A DNA stretch of 64,000 nt, from NCBI RefSeq assembly GCF_003403315.2, contig NZ_CP048407.1, positions 1,612,001-1,676,000 on the forward strand, written 5' to 3'. Shown here in pieces: positions 53,413 through 64,000 of this stretch (positions are counted from its first letter, which is position 1; the number at the start of each line of letters is the position of its first letter). The stretch comes from Thermaerobacter sp. PB12/4term (GTDB lineage: Bacteria; Bacillota; Sulfobacillia; Thermaerobacterales; Thermaerobacteraceae). The translations under genes and the position numbers were made by a program. The notes below the pieces were generated by a model that was given only the letters and a program-made list of their open reading frames with translations, did not search any database and had not been told where the DNA came from.

Positions 53413-54270
53413 ATGGCGACTGCGACCCCATCTCTCACCCGGCCCGTGGAGGTGCCCCGCGACCGTTTTGAGCAGGAGGTCCTGCAGCACAAGGGGCAGG
53501 TCCTGGTGGAATTGTGGCGGCCCGGGAAGGACACGGAGTTTTTCACCCGGGCCCTGGCCGAACAGGCCCAGCGGCATCCCGAGGTCAAGCTGGTCCGGAT
53601 CAACGTGGACGAGTATGGCGACCTGATCCAGGAATACCACCGGCGCCGGGCCATCAACCAGACCTACGACCTGGCCCACGTGCCGGGTGTCGCCCTCTTC
53701 CGCAACGGCAAGCTGATCACCACCATGAAGCCGCTGATCGTCAACTCCGACCCCGAACTGATTGCGTACAACGTTCGCCGGCAGCTGGACGTGTTTCTGG
53801 CCAAGTTCGTCGAGGACGTGAAGACGTCCGTGCCCAGTGACGAATCCGATGCGCCGGGCGGGGCCGCGGAGGGCGCTGCCGGCGACAAGGACGCCAAGAT
53901 CAAGGCCGCCCTGGAGAAGGCAGCCCGGCTCAAGGCTGAACGCGCGAAGCAGAAGGCCGCGGCCGGTGAAGGCGGGGGCGCCGGTGAGGCGGGGGCGGCC
54001 CAGGCCGCAGGGGCCGGTGGCGGTGAGGCGGGCGCGGCGGCTGCAGCCCGGCCGCGGGCTGCAGCCGCCGGCGACAGGGACGCGCGGGTGCAGGCGGCCC
54101 TTGAGAAGGCGGCCCGGCTGAAGGCGGAGCGGGCCAAGCAGCAGGCCGCGGCCCAGGACGCCCAGGACGGTGGGGCCGCCGCCGCGGGTGAGAAGCCCGC
54201 TGCGGCAGGGGCCGCCGAGGCCGGCACGGCCGGACCGGCGGGGGATGCCGGGAGCGACAAGTCCTCCTGA
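53413..54270 (+). CDS. Thioredoxin-fold protein lacking the active-site cysteines
   Basis: Protein of 285 residues with an N-terminal thioredoxin-like domain (about 10-130): GQVLVELWRPGKDTEFF where the CxxC site should be, VKLVRINVDEYGDLIQEY and the cis-Pro strand VPGVALFRNGK. No cysteine is present, so it cannot do disulfide exchange. The second half is Ala/Gly-rich and holds two copies of KAALEKAARLKAERAKQ-like sequence (cited by AALEKAARLKAERAKQ), near residues 163-179 and 225-241, probably charged helices. The ATG at 53413 follows GAAGGAG at long spacing; an ATG at 53377 is possible. Confidence 0.6.
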   Translation: MATATPSLTRPVEVPRDRFEQEVLQHKGQVLVELWRPGKDTEFFTRALAEQAQRHPEVKLVRINVDEYGDLIQEYHRRRAINQTYDLAHVPGVALFRNGKLITTMKPLIVNSDPELIAYNVRRQLDVFLAKFVEDVKTSVPSDESDAPGGAAEGAAGDKDAKIKAALEKAARLKAERAKQKAAAGEGGGAGEAGAAQAAGAGGGEAGAAAAARPRAAAAGDRDARVQAALEKAARLKAERAKQQAAAQDAQDGGAAAAGEKPAAAGAAEAGTAGPAGDAGSDKSS

Positions 54271-54351
54271 CGTACCCGCAGGACACCACCGAACGCCAGG
54301 GACGGGGCGCCCGGGCGGGCAACGCGATCACCCGTCGGCCGAGCCAACAGC

Positions 54352-54387
54352 GCCCGGGGCGGGGACCGGCCGGTCCCCGCCCCGGGC
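54352..54387. terminator. Perfect 36-bp palindrome between convergent genes
   Basis: Two 18-bp arms meet without a loop at 54369/54370, followed by TTGTTCG on the plus strand. It lies 80 bp after the thioredoxin-like gene and 80 bp before the malate synthase stop, so it can serve both directions. Confidence 0.75.
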
Positions 54388-54468
54388 TTGTTCGTCCGGC
54401 GGTGTCCCCCCAGGGTTTCCGCCAGGTTGTCCGCCCCATCCTGCCCGCCGGCCCGGTCCCGGCCAGGA

Positions 54469-56064
<1,596 letters not shown>

Positions 56065-56450
56065 GCCCATACCTCCTTCTCGGTTCGCCGGCCACCCCGC
56101 CTCGCTTGCCGCCCTGCCCCATCCTCCCAGAGAGAACCCTCCCATCCGGCCGGTCCCGGGGGTTGCCGCTGGGCGCCCGGAGGCCGGGGCCCGCCTGGCC
56201 CGGAATCCGGTGCCGGGTTCGACCGGCTTGACGGTAGGGACCGGGCCGGGTGGTGGTTTTTGACATCGGCTCTTGTCTCCGCTTCGCGGCCGGTGACGGC
56301 CGTTCCTTCCCCCTGGCGCCAGGAGCCGCCGGCAGGGGGCGGGCGGCCGCCCCCGGGGGGTGAACGGCAGGGCGGCGGGGGAGGCGGCCACCCACCCGAG
56401 CGCCTCCCCCACCGGCCGAACCCCTGCCGCCAGCCCGTCCCGCTCCCCCG
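56065..56450. other. Intergenic region upstream of malate synthase
   Basis: No gene seen. It contains a GC hairpin just past the transporter gene (56377-56410) and, near 56255-56275, a short AT-richer stretch that might belong to a promoter for the malate synthase gene, although no -35/-10 pair fits on the minus strand. Confidence 0.4.
56377..56410 (-). terminator. GC hairpin after the Nramp-like gene
   Basis: Perfect 10-bp stem GGGGGAGGCG/CGCCTCCCCC with a 14-base loop, 40 bp beyond the stop codon on the minus strand. There is no T-tract. Confidence 0.55.
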
Positions 56451-57923
56451 TCAGCCGCCGAAGAGCTGCCGCAAGACCTGCTGGCCCGTCTGGTACACGA
56501 AGAAGGCGTAAAAGGCCGAGAGCAACGCCAGGCCCAGGCGCGACGGCCAGCCGGGGCGCAACTCGGGCGGAAGCACCCGGGTGTTCAGCCACAGCAGCGT
56601 GAGCCCGCCGATCACGAAGGCAACGCCGGCCATGTTGGCCACCAGCAGCACCAGGGTCAGGGGGTTGTAGGCAAACAGGAAGGCGAGCCACACGGTGATC
56701 ACGGCCATGATGATGTAGTAGACGACCCGGATGTCGTTGCGGGTCCAGCGCCCCAGGCCGGCGGACCACAGGGTGTCCGTCAGGTGCCGCACCACGGCGT
56801 CGGTGGCGCTGATCTGCGTACCCCACAGGACCCAGAAGCCGATCAGCAGCACCCAGACCCAGCCGAGCCCTCCGATCACCTGCGAGACCGCATGGGCCTG
56901 GATGGCTGCGACGTCGTAGTTCCCCTTGAGGGGCGTGCCCGGCTCGATGAGGCCCACCGCCAGCAGCACGCAGAGGTACATGCCCAGCAGGCAACCCCCG
57001 CAGTAGAGGGTCCACTGCTCCCAGCGGCTGTACCGGAGCCACTCGCGGAACCGCGCCAGGCTCTCGGCCGTCAGGTCGAAGATCTTGCCGGTGGGCGAGA
57101 CCTCCACCTTGCGCCCGCCCACCAGGGCCGGGATGTAACCCACCTGGCTTCCCATGCCCCAGCCGCGGTCGCGCATCCAGTTGGAGGCGGCCATGTTCAG
57201 CACGCCGCCGGTGGCGGCGTAGGCAGCAAACCCACCAATGAGGGTCCAGTCGACCCCGCCGCCGGATCCCGACGGCAGGTAACCGAACTGGAAGAACCCG
57301 GCGGCCACGCGGCCCCACCACTCCAGGGGCACAAGCCACAGGTCGAGGATGACCAGGCTGGTGAAGATGAAGGCCACGGCAAAGGTCGAAACCCGGGTCA
57401 GGGTCCGCTCGACCCGGGAGCCGAAGGCCATCACCAGCATGACCAGCAGCATGGCCAGGATCCCGTAGATCAGAACCAGGCCCCGATCGGCATCCGTGGG
57501 TAAGCGCCCCAGGTGCAGGGCGGCCAGGGCCGTGGCCGACGACGCCGCCCACCCGGGCGACACCGAGAGCAGGCAGATGAGCGCCCACACCGGCCCCCAC
57601 ACCCACCGGCCGGGCCAGAGCCGCATCAGGCCGGGAATGATGGATTCGCCGGTGGCCAGCGTGTAGCGCTGGCACTCCAGGTTGAACACCGTCTGCAGCA
57701 CGGTGGCCACGGTGGCGATCCACAAGAGCGCCGGGCCGTACTGGATCACCGAGCGCGGGCCCAGGAGCCACTCGCCGCTGCCGATGGAGATACTGATCAG
57801 GATGGCGCTGACCCCGATCATGCGGATGAAGTTTCGGAAGTTGAAGGGCGGCGGCGCCGGGAGCTCGCCGATCTCCATCGGCGGGCCGTAGCCCATGGGG
57901 ACGGTACGAACAGCCTTCGCCAC
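56451..57923 (-). CDS. Nramp-fold transporter with altered metal site
   Basis: Polytopic membrane protein (490 residues, about 11-12 hydrophobic segments) of the Nramp-related group in the APC superfamily. In true Nramp metal importers the first helix carries D-P-G-N; here the equivalent stretch reads [12 protein letters not shown], so the metal-binding Asp and Asn are missing. The sixth-helix region reads GYIPALVGG without the usual M-P-H. It probably moves something other than Mn or Fe. The ATG at 57923 is reasonable. It lies between glcD and malate synthase on the same strand, so a role in glycolate/glyoxylate supply is possible. Confidence 0.7.
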   Translation of the reverse strand: MAKAVRTVPMGYGPPMEIGELPAPPPFNFRNFIRMIGVSAILISISIGSGEWLLGPRSVIQYGPALLWIATVATVLQTVFNLECQRYTLATGESIIPGLMRLWPGRWVWGPVWALICLLSVSPGWAASSATALAALHLGRLPTDADRGLVLIYGILAMLLVMLVMAFGSRVERTLTRVSTFAVAFIFTSLVILDLWLVPLEWWGRVAAGFFQFGYLPSGSGGGVDWTLIGGFAAYAATGGVLNMAASNWMRDRGWGMGSQVGYIPALVGGRKVEVSPTGKIFDLTAESLARFREWLRYSRWEQWTLYCGGCLLGMYLCVLLAVGLIEPGTPLKGNYDVAAIQAHAVSQVIGGLGWVWVLLIGFWVLWGTQISATDAVVRHLTDTLWSAGLGRWTRNDIRVVYYIIMAVITVWLAFLFAYNPLTLVLLVANMAGVAFVIGGLTLLWLNTRVLPPELRPGWPSRLGLALLSAFYAFFVYQTGQQVLRQLFGG

Positions 57924-58344
57924 GGTTCACCCCTCCCTGGGCGGGGCATGCCGGTGCCTCAGGCACAGGGTTCCTGCCCCGCGCTGTGGTCCGCGGAGGC
58001 CGTCACCGGACACGGCCGGTGGCCGGGCTCCGCATCTTGGGCCGCCGGCCCATCCCCCAGCGGGCCGGCGCGAGCCCTTCGAGGCCGGCACGAGCTGTGC
58101 CGGCACGGTCCCGGTTCCTCCCCGTCCTGCCACCTCCCGCTCCTGGCGCCGGGCCCTGCGTGCCCCGGGTCGGCCCCTGCCACCGGCCCCGGCCTCCTGC
58201 CGGCAGTGGCACCACCCCTGCCCGGGGTACACCCTGCACCGCACCCGCCCGGCGGCCCGGCAACAAGCCCGGCTGCCGGGGGCGGCCGCTGGAGGAACCC
58301 GGCCCGGCATCCCCCCTTTCCCGGCATCGCCCGCCTGCTCACCC
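57924..58344. other. Intergenic region between glcD and the transporter
   Basis: No gene seen. It has a perfect 8-bp hairpin GCCGGCAC/GTGCCGGC (58084-58104) and a short palindrome GTGCCTCAGGCAC near 57954-57966, but no clear promoter. Confidence 0.4.
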
Positions 58345-59784
58345 CTATGCCTGGCCGGCGGGCGCCACCACCTTGCCGGGGTTGAGGATCCCCAGCGGAT
58401 CCAGCATCGCCTTCAGCGAGCGCATCCAGCGGACGCCCTCCTCCCCGTGCTCGGCCACCAGGTACCGGATCTTGCCCATGCCGACCCCGTGCTCGCCGGT
58501 ACAGGTGCCACCCCGCGCCAGGGCGTCTTCCACGATGCGCCGGTTGACGGCCTCGGCACGGGCCACCTCCGCGGGGTTCTCGGGGTCGACCATGAACGTG
58601 ACATGGTAGTTGCCGTCGCCCACGTGCCCCAGGACGGCGGCTTCCAGGCCGTGTTCTTCTGCCACCTGGCGGGCGAAGCGGATGCTGGCGGGCAGCTGGG
58701 AGAGGGGAACGCAGACGTCGGTGGCCATCATGCGCCGGCCCGGAGCGGCCGCAGCGATGGCCAGGGCCGCCTGGTGGCGGGCCTCCCAGAGCTTTTCCCG
58801 GGCCGCCGGGTCCGTCTCGAAGGTGAAGTCCACGGCGTCCTCGAGCGCCGCCAGCTCCCGGGCCAGGGCCACCTCCTCCCGGACGGCCGCCTCGGTCCCC
58901 GCGAACTCCAGAAACAGCGTGGGCCGCTCAGGGTAGGAGGTGCCCTTGTAGCCGTTGACCGCCCGGATGGTGGCGGCATCCACCAGTTCGACCCGGGCCA
59001 CGGGCACGCCGGCCCGGATCAGGGCCACCGCCACCCGGGCCGACGCCTCCACGCTGGGGAAGCTGGCCCGGGCAGCCAGCACGAACTCGGGCAGCGGGTA
59101 GATGCGCAGGATGGCTTCGGTCACCACCCCCAGGGTGCCTTCCGACCCCACGAAGAGGGCGGTCAGGTTGTAACCGGCCGAGGACTTCACCGCCCGGCCC
59201 CCCGTCCGGAGGATCCGGCCCCCGGCCAGCACCACCTCCAGCCCCAGCACCTGGTGCTTCATGGCCCCGTACCGGACGGCGCTGGTCCCGCTGGCGTTGT
59301 TGGCGATCATCCCGCCGATGGTGGCGTCGGCCCCCGGATCCACGGGGAAGAACAGGCCTTCCCGGGCCAGGCGCTGGTTGAGCCGCGAGCGGGTGATGCC
59401 CGGCTGGACCCGGACCAGGAAGTCCTCGGGTCGCACCTCCAGGATGGCATCCATGCGGGTCATGTCCAGGCTGATGCCCCCGGCCAGGGGCACGGTGTGG
59501 CCTTCCAGGCTGCTGCCCACGCCGAAGGGCACCACCGCCACCCGGTGGCGGGCGGCCCATTCCAGGACCGCCTGGACGTCGGCCGTGGATTCGGGATAGA
59601 CCACGGCGTCGGGCAAGTGGGGCGGGTGGTAGCTGAAGTCGTGGCTGTGGTGCTCGCGGGCCGCCCGGCCGGTGGCGACCTTGCGCGGATCCCCGAGCCG
59701 GGAGCGGAGCTCCTCCAGCTGCTCCGGGCCGGGCCGGTTCAGCGAGGGCTGTGACGGCGGTTGCGACGAAGGGGAATCGAACAC
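58345..59784 (-). CDS. glcD: Glycolate oxidase FAD-binding subunit GlcD
   Basis: FAD-linked oxidase of the GlcD/D-lactate dehydrogenase family (479 residues). The FAD-binding PCMH domain has PFGVGSSLEGHTVPL, VDPGADATIGGMIANNASGTSAVRYG (cited by ADATIGGMIANNASG) and FVGSEGTLGVVTE. The C-terminal domain has VLGHVGDGNYHV and CTGEHGVGMGK. The GTG at 59784 lies 7 bases after GGAGG. With GlcE and GlcF it would oxidise glycolate to glyoxylate, passing electrons to the membrane; D-lactate is an alternative substrate. The frame stays open far upstream over glcF, but that part is not protein-like. Confidence 0.9.
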   Translation of the reverse strand: MFDSPSSQPPSQPSLNRPGPEQLEELRSRLGDPRKVATGRAAREHHSHDFSYHPPHLPDAVVYPESTADVQAVLEWAARHRVAVVPFGVGSSLEGHTVPLAGGISLDMTRMDAILEVRPEDFLVRVQPGITRSRLNQRLAREGLFFPVDPGADATIGGMIANNASGTSAVRYGAMKHQVLGLEVVLAGGRILRTGGRAVKSSAGYNLTALFVGSEGTLGVVTEAILRIYPLPEFVLAARASFPSVEASARVAVALIRAGVPVARVELVDAATIRAVNGYKGTSYPERPTLFLEFAGTEAAVREEVALARELAALEDAVDFTFETDPAAREKLWEARHQAALAIAAAAPGRRMMATDVCVPLSQLPASIRFARQVAEEHGLEAAVLGHVGDGNYHVTFMVDPENPAEVARAEAVNRRIVEDALARGGTCTGEHGVGMGKIRYLVAEHGEEGVRWMRSLKAMLDPLGILNPGKVVAPAGQA

Positions 59785-59861
59785 GCCCCATCCTCCCTTC
59801 TCGTGCTCACCGGCCGGGAAGGCTTCTCGCCGGCCGCCGGTCCCGGGGGGCCGGGGCCGCC

Positions 59862-61253
59862 TTACAGTGCCGCCGGGAGCGCCTGGTACGCTTCGGCCAG
59901 CAGCTGGACGGTGTGGACCACCGGCACCGGGAGGCCCGCCCGTTCCAGCCCCTGGCGCAGCTGCACCAGGCAGCCGATGTTCCCTGTCGCCACGGCCGCG
60001 GCACCACTGCGGCGGATGCTGGCCACCTTGCGCTCCTGCAGGGCCCGGGCCACCTCCGGGTGCTCCAGGTTGTAGGTGCCGGCGGAGCCGCAGCAGAGGT
60101 CGGGTTCGTCCAGCTCCACCAGCTCCAGGTTGGGGATGGCCGCCAGCAGGCGGCGGGGGGCCGTGCGGATCCCCTGGCCGTGGGCCAGGTGGCAGGCGTC
60201 GTGGTAGGCCACCCGGCGGGCGGCCGGCAGGGGGCCCGGTTCCCGGGGTCCCAGCTCGTCGAGGAACTCGGCCACGTCCCGGACCCGCGCGGCCAGGCGG
60301 CGGGCGGCCTCCTCCTCGGGGTGCCCGGCGAAGAGGTGGCCGTACTCCTTCATGGCCGAGCCGCAACCGGCGGCATTGACCACGACGGCATCGACGTCGG
60401 CGGGAAAGGCCCGCAGGTTGACGGCGGCCAGGCGGCGGGCCCGTTCCAGCTCGCCGGCGTGCATGGCCAGCGCCCCGCAACAGCCCTGGGCGGCCGGGAC
60501 CACCACCTCCACCCCGTTGGCGGCCAGCACCTGCGCGGTGGCCCGGTTGATCTCCGGCGCCAGCACCTGCTGCACGCAGCCCGCCAGCAAGGCGACCCGG
60601 GCCCGCCGGGGCCCGCGGGCCGGGATCACCGGCGGCAGCGGATCCGGCGGGGGCACGCGGGGCGGGGTGAGGGCCAGCAGGGCCGCCAGCCGGCGGGCCA
60701 GCCCCACGCCCCCGGGACTGGCAGGACGTCCGCCGTCCGGCTCGCCGGGTTCTCCCCCGGGTGCGGCCGGCGCCTCCCCCTCCGCCTGCTTCCCCGGCCT
60801 TGCCCGGCCCTCCAGCCAGGCCGCCAGCAGGGGCCGGGCGGCGGTCGCCAGCGCCACCGCCCGGCGGAAGCGGCGGGGATGGGTCAGGGTGGCCAGCAGG
60901 GCCTGGCGCAGCCGGCGCTGGATCCAGGGGCGAGGGGCCTGTTCCTCCCGCAGGGCGCGGAAGGGGGTCAAAAGCTGGCCGTACTGAACCCCCGACGGGC
61001 AGGCGCTGACGCAGGCCAGGCAGCCCAGGCACCGGTCCACGTGCTCGCTCACGCTGCCCGCCAGGGGCAGGTGGCCTTCCAAGGCTTCCTTCATCAGGTA
61101 GATCCGGCCCCGGGGCGAGTCCATCTCCTCCCCCAGCACCAGATAGGTGGGGCAGGCGCTCAGGCAGAAGCCGCAGTGGACGCAGGCATCGACGGCCGCC
61201 GCCATGGCCGGCCCGGCCGGTCCCAGTTGCTCCACGGGAATCTGGTGCTGCAA
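59862..61253 (-). CDS. glcF: Glycolate oxidase iron-sulfur subunit GlcF
   Basis: Electron-transfer subunit (463 residues). Two ferredoxin-type 4Fe-4S motifs lie near the N-terminus: CVHCGFCLSACPTYL and CLGCLACVSACPSGV. Two cysteine-rich CCG-type domains follow (GCCGALAMHAGE, NAAGCGSAMKEYGHL, DLCCGSAGTYN), as in heterodisulfide-reductase-like subunits. The TTG at 61253 follows GGGGGG. It lies 56 bp after glcE and 77 bp before glcD in one directional cluster. Confidence 0.93.
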   Translation of the reverse strand: MQHQIPVEQLGPAGPAMAAAVDACVHCGFCLSACPTYLVLGEEMDSPRGRIYLMKEALEGHLPLAGSVSEHVDRCLGCLACVSACPSGVQYGQLLTPFRALREEQAPRPWIQRRLRQALLATLTHPRRFRRAVALATAARPLLAAWLEGRARPGKQAEGEAPAAPGGEPGEPDGGRPASPGGVGLARRLAALLALTPPRVPPPDPLPPVIPARGPRRARVALLAGCVQQVLAPEINRATAQVLAANGVEVVVPAAQGCCGALAMHAGELERARRLAAVNLRAFPADVDAVVVNAAGCGSAMKEYGHLFAGHPEEEAARRLAARVRDVAEFLDELGPREPGPLPAARRVAYHDACHLAHGQGIRTAPRRLLAAIPNLELVELDEPDLCCGSAGTYNLEHPEVARALQERKVASIRRSGAAAVATGNIGCLVQLRQGLERAGLPVPVVHTVQLLAEAYQALPAAL

Positions 61254-61309
61254 CGGTCAGCCCCCCTTTGGCCGCAAGGCGCGCCCTGTGCCGAACCCGC
61301 CGCCGGGCG

Positions 61310-62872
61310 TCAGCCCGCCCGCCCCGGGCCGCCCGCCGGCGATTGGGCCCAGGGGAGGTCCAGAAACCGCCCGTGGGGGTCGAACACCTGCTTGAGGGCC
61401 CGGGCTACCGCCGTTCCTGCCGGTGGCACGGCGAAGGCCGGCGGCGGCTGACAGGCCCAGCCGCGGCCCCGCCAGCAGAGGGCCGGGATGCCGAGGCCGG
61501 CCAGTTCGGCCAGGAGCCGGGCCCGCTCGCCGGCGCCGGGCGCCCGCGGGAACAGGGCCCAGGCCGCCGTCCCCGCCTGGGTGTGCAGGACCACGGCCCC
61601 GTGCCGGCGCAGCAGGGCGTCGAGGGACGGCAGCAAGCCGGGCCGGGAATACAGCCGCAGCAGGTCGGGTCCCCGATGGGATCCCTCGGGACAGCCGTCC
61701 TCCGGTGGCCGCCCCGGCCCCGCGGGGCCGGCGGCCGGTGCCGGTCCGGCAGCCGGTGCCTGCCCGGCATCCGGTGCCGGCCCGGCGGCCGGTACCGGCG
61801 GACCGGGGTCGCCCTCTGCGGCGGTCCAGGCCAGTTCCCGCAGCATTTGCCACAGCCGCTGCTCCGGCTCCCCCTGCAAGATCTCGGCCCGGCGGGCCGC
61901 GGCGGCTCCGCCCACCACCGCCACCACCCGGTCGACCCAGGCGGACAGGATGGCGGCCGGCCCGCCCACCCGCACCAGCAGGGTATAGGCCTCGCCGAAG
62001 CCCTCCAGGCCCGCAGGAGCACCGGCGGCGCCTGCAGCGGCCTGCCGCATCATCACGCCGGGTCCGGCCACCTCCAGGGCGTGGGGCTCCAGCGGCGAGC
62101 GGTAGACGGCCGCCAGGGCCGCCGCCGCTTCCTCCGCCGAGGGGAAGGCGAAGCAGGCCGTGGCGAAGGCCTCGGGCCGCGGGAACACCTTGAAGGTGAG
62201 CTCCGCCAGGATGCCGAAACGCCCCAGGCTGCCGCACAGGAACTTGGGGAGGTCGTAGCCGGCGGCGTTCTTCACCACCCGCCCGCCGCCGCGGGCCACC
62301 TGGCCCCGGCCGTCCACCAGGGTCACGCCGAGCACGAAGTCCCGCACGCCGCCGTAGCGCATCCGGCAGGGACCCGAAACGCCCGTGGCCACGGTCCCGC
62401 CCAGGGTCGCTCCCGCGCGCACCAGCAGCGGGTCGAAGGGCAGGTATTGGCCGTGCCGGGCCAGAAGCACCTCGAGCACCGCCACCCGCGTTCCCGCGCG
62501 GGCCGTGACGGTCAACTCGGCCGGGTCGTAGTCCACCACCCCCGCCAGGCCCGTGGTGTCGACCACCAGGACGCCCGCGGGGTCCCGGCCGCCTTCCGGG
62601 CTCTGGTGCCGGTCGCCGGCCGGGCCGCCGAGCCCCTGCGCAGCCCGGACCGGCAGCCCGGCCGGACCTGGGGCCTCGGGGCCTGGGAAGGCGGGCAACC
62701 CGGGCGAGCTCTGGTCCTCGTCAGCTGAAAACGCCGGCTGGCCAGCCTTGGTCCCGCCGCCCCGGGGGAACACCCGGGCCGCCTCCCGCACCAGGGCCGC
62801 CAGCTCCTCCAGGGTGGACGGCCGCGCCACCGGCCCGCCCGCAGGCGCCGCAGCGGGAAGGGGCTCGCTCAC
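61310..62872 (-). CDS. glcE: Glycolate oxidase FAD-binding subunit GlcE
   Basis: Second FAD-binding subunit (520 residues). PCMH-type features: [49 protein letters not shown] (cited by [11 protein letters not shown]), [20 protein letters not shown] and ILAELTFKV. It is longer than the usual ~350 residues because of Gly/Pro-rich inserts (about 45-105 and 375-410), the latter with repeated Ala-Gly-Pro units. The GTG start overlaps the upstream glcD-like stop (GTGA), so the two are translationally coupled. Confidence 0.88.
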   Translation of the reverse strand: MSEPLPAAAPAGGPVARPSTLEELAALVREAARVFPRGGGTKAGQPAFSADEDQSSPGLPAFPGPEAPGPAGLPVRAAQGLGGPAGDRHQSPEGGRDPAGVLVVDTTGLAGVVDYDPAELTVTARAGTRVAVLEVLLARHGQYLPFDPLLVRAGATLGGTVATGVSGPCRMRYGGVRDFVLGVTLVDGRGQVARGGGRVVKNAAGYDLPKFLCGSLGRFGILAELTFKVFPRPEAFATACFAFPSAEEAAAALAAVYRSPLEPHALEVAGPGVMMRQAAAGAAGAPAGLEGFGEAYTLLVRVGGPAAILSAWVDRVVAVVGGAAAARRAEILQGEPEQRLWQMLRELAWTAAEGDPGPPVPAAGPAPDAGQAPAAGPAPAAGPAGPGRPPEDGCPEGSHRGPDLLRLYSRPGLLPSLDALLRRHGAVVLHTQAGTAAWALFPRAPGAGERARLLAELAGLGIPALCWRGRGWACQPPPAFAVPPAGTAVARALKQVFDPHGRFLDLPWAQSPAGGPGRAG

Positions 62873-64000
62873 CGAACATCCCTCCCCCGGCCCGCCGGCC
62901 CGGGCACCGCCGGCGGCTCGACCAGGGGCCCTGCCCCCGCCGGCACCGCCACCCCCGCCTGCCCCCAGGCCGCCGGCTCTCCCGCCGGGATGTCGACCGG
63001 CGGAGCCGGCTCGTCGGGAAAGACCTTGCCCCGGTTGGCCAGTTCCAGGGGATCGAAGGTGCGGCGAATGCGGCGCATCAGGTCCAGGGTCACGGGGTCG
63101 AACAGGCGGGGCAGGAAGCGGCGCTTCTCCAGCCCCACCCCGTGCTCGCCGGTGATGGAGCCGCCCAGCTCGATGCAGGTCTCGATAATGGCCGCCGCCA
63201 GCTCCTCGGCCCGCTCCACGGTCTCGGGGGAGCGGTCGTCGAAGAGGATCAAGGGGTGGAGGTTGCCGTCGCCGGCATGGAAGACGTTGGCCACCCGGAA
63301 GCCGTGGTGGGCGGCCAGCTCCTCGATCCGGGCCAGGGCCTCGCCCAGGCGGGTGCGGGGCACCACGCCGTCCTGCACCAGGTAGCCCAGGCTGATGTGG
63401 CCGACGGCGGAGAAGGCACTCTTGCGCCCCTTCCAGAGGCGCTGCCGCTCGGCTTCGTCCTCGGCCAGCCGCACTTCCGTCGGCCCGGACGCGGCGATGA
63501 CCTCCATGAGGCGGCGGAAGTCGGCCTCCACCTCGCCGGCCGGCCCGTCCAGCTCCACGATCAGCAGGGCGCCGGCCTGGCGGGGGTAGCCGGCGCCCAC
63601 CGCCGCCTCGGCCGCGTCCATGGCCAGCCGGTCCATGATCTCCATGGCGGCGGGCAGCAGCCCCGCCTTCACCACGGCACTGACGGCGTCGCCCGCCTGG
63701 TCCAGGCGGCGGTACGCGGCCAGCACCGTGCGCACCGCTTCCGGCCGCGGCAGCAGCCGGACCGTCACCTCCACCACCACCCCGAACTGGCCCTCGGCGC
63801 CGGTGAACAGCCCCGGCAGGTCGGGACCGGCCACGTCCAGGCTGCTGCCGCCGATGGTCACCGTCTCGCCGGTAGCCAGCACCACCTTCATGCCCAGCAC
63901 GTGGTTGGCGGTCATGCCGTACTTCAGGCAGTGGGCCCCGCCGGAATTGAAGGACACGTTGCCGCCGATGGTGCAGATCACCTGGCTGGAGGGATCGGGG
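62869..64000 (-). CDS. FAD-linked oxidase, GlcD paralogue (5' end outside window)
   Basis: Partial gene: the reading frame runs off the right edge, and 376 C-terminal codons are present. It is a second GlcD-type subunit with [21 protein letters not shown] (cited by [14 protein letters not shown]), [28 protein letters not shown] and [11 protein letters not shown]. It is first in transcription order and coupled to glcE by a GTGA overlap. This arrangement suggests that this copy, not the one at 58.3 kb, is the direct partner of GlcE and GlcF. The last 40 residues are Pro/Ala-rich. Confidence 0.9.
   Translation of the reverse strand, partial: PDPSSQVICTIGGNVSFNSGGAHCLKYGMTANHVLGMKVVLATGETVTIGGSSLDVAGPDLPGLFTGAEGQFGVVVEVTVRLLPRPEAVRTVLAAYRRLDQAGDAVSAVVKAGLLPAAMEIMDRLAMDAAEAAVGAGYPRQAGALLIVELDGPAGEVEADFRRLMEVIAASGPTEVRLAEDEAERQRLWKGRKSAFSAVGHISLGYLVQDGVVPRTRLGEALARIEELAAHHGFRVANVFHAGDGNLHPLILFDDRSPETVERAEELAAAIIETCIELGGSITGEHGVGLEKRRFLPRLFDPVTLDLMRRIRRTFDPLELANRGKVFPDEPAPPVDIPAGEPAAWGQAGVAVPAGAGPLVEPPAVPGPAGRGRDVR

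Noticed and set aside
58345-61032. A giant GlcD protein of 895 residues
   Set aside because: The N-terminal part is the shadow of glcF. GlcD has its own GGAGG and GTG at 59784.

Overview
This 64 kb window is a piece of chromosome from a very GC-rich (by eye about 70% or more), endospore-forming member of the Bacillota. The sporulation evidence is a CwlD-type amidase, a Spo0E-like peptide, an alpha/beta-type SASP with a forespore-type promoter, and a SpoVB-like flippase. Firmicute-style genes include bshA (bacillithiol), a ymfH-ymfF-ymfJ block, AzlCD and a YerA-type deaminase. Strong GGAGG ribosome sites, many GTG/TTG starts and the gene set together suggest a Thermaerobacter-like thermophile. 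That genus assignment is inference. I see no rRNA, tRNA, CRISPR array, insertion sequence or phage; the window reads as ordinary chromosome with a few unusual spots.

Layout. 0.2-6 kb: cwlD, a pyruvoyl arginine decarboxylase, a 0.6 kb intergenic region with a phased array of DnaA-box-like 9-mers, a Spo0E-like gene, a HAD phosphatase and a YerA-type deaminase. 6-10 kb: panE, a FAH-family enzyme and a large secreted or anchored acidic protein. 10-12 kb: a tsuA-tsuB-type sulfur importer pair behind a consensus sigma-A promoter. 12-19 kb: an OmpR-type two-component pair, a sulfite-oxidase-fold molybdoenzyme, a CBS-HEPN fusion, a YkvA protein and an ABC1/UbiB kinase. 19-25.5 kb: a PP-loop ATPase, an M20 peptidase, bshA, an S1 protein, a SpoVB-like flippase and mgsA. 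25.7-29 kb: the SASP gene, divergent from korAB (2-oxoacid:ferredoxin oxidoreductase).

29-43.5 kb: a DinB-like protein, a DUF84 NTPase, a NarL/DegS-type two-component pair, azlCD, a Nudix-M20 pair with overlapping stop and start, small membrane proteins, a PIG-L deacetylase with tatC-tatA, and a ymfH-ymfF M16 protease pair. 43.6-49.2 kb: ymfJ, a LacI-type effector domain lacking its HTH, an SH3b protein, a CheY-like regulator, an acyl-CoA carboxyltransferase with a BCCP-like peptide, and rpsD. 49.3-54.3 kb: a MetY-CoA-binding fusion, folE and several unknowns, including a cysteine-less thioredoxin-like protein. 54.4-64 kb: a glycolate/glyoxylate block on the minus strand: a partial glcD paralogue, glcE, glcF, a second glcD, an Nramp-fold transporter and malate synthase.

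How it fits together: the last block would oxidise glycolate to glyoxylate and condense it with acetyl-CoA to malate. The bshA and PIG-L genes fit bacillithiol synthesis, tsuAB fits sulfur uptake, and korAB joins central carbon to ferredoxin. Starts were chosen by ribosome-site spacing, so many differ from the longest possible ORF. Most of the long ORFs in other frames here are artefacts of high GC.
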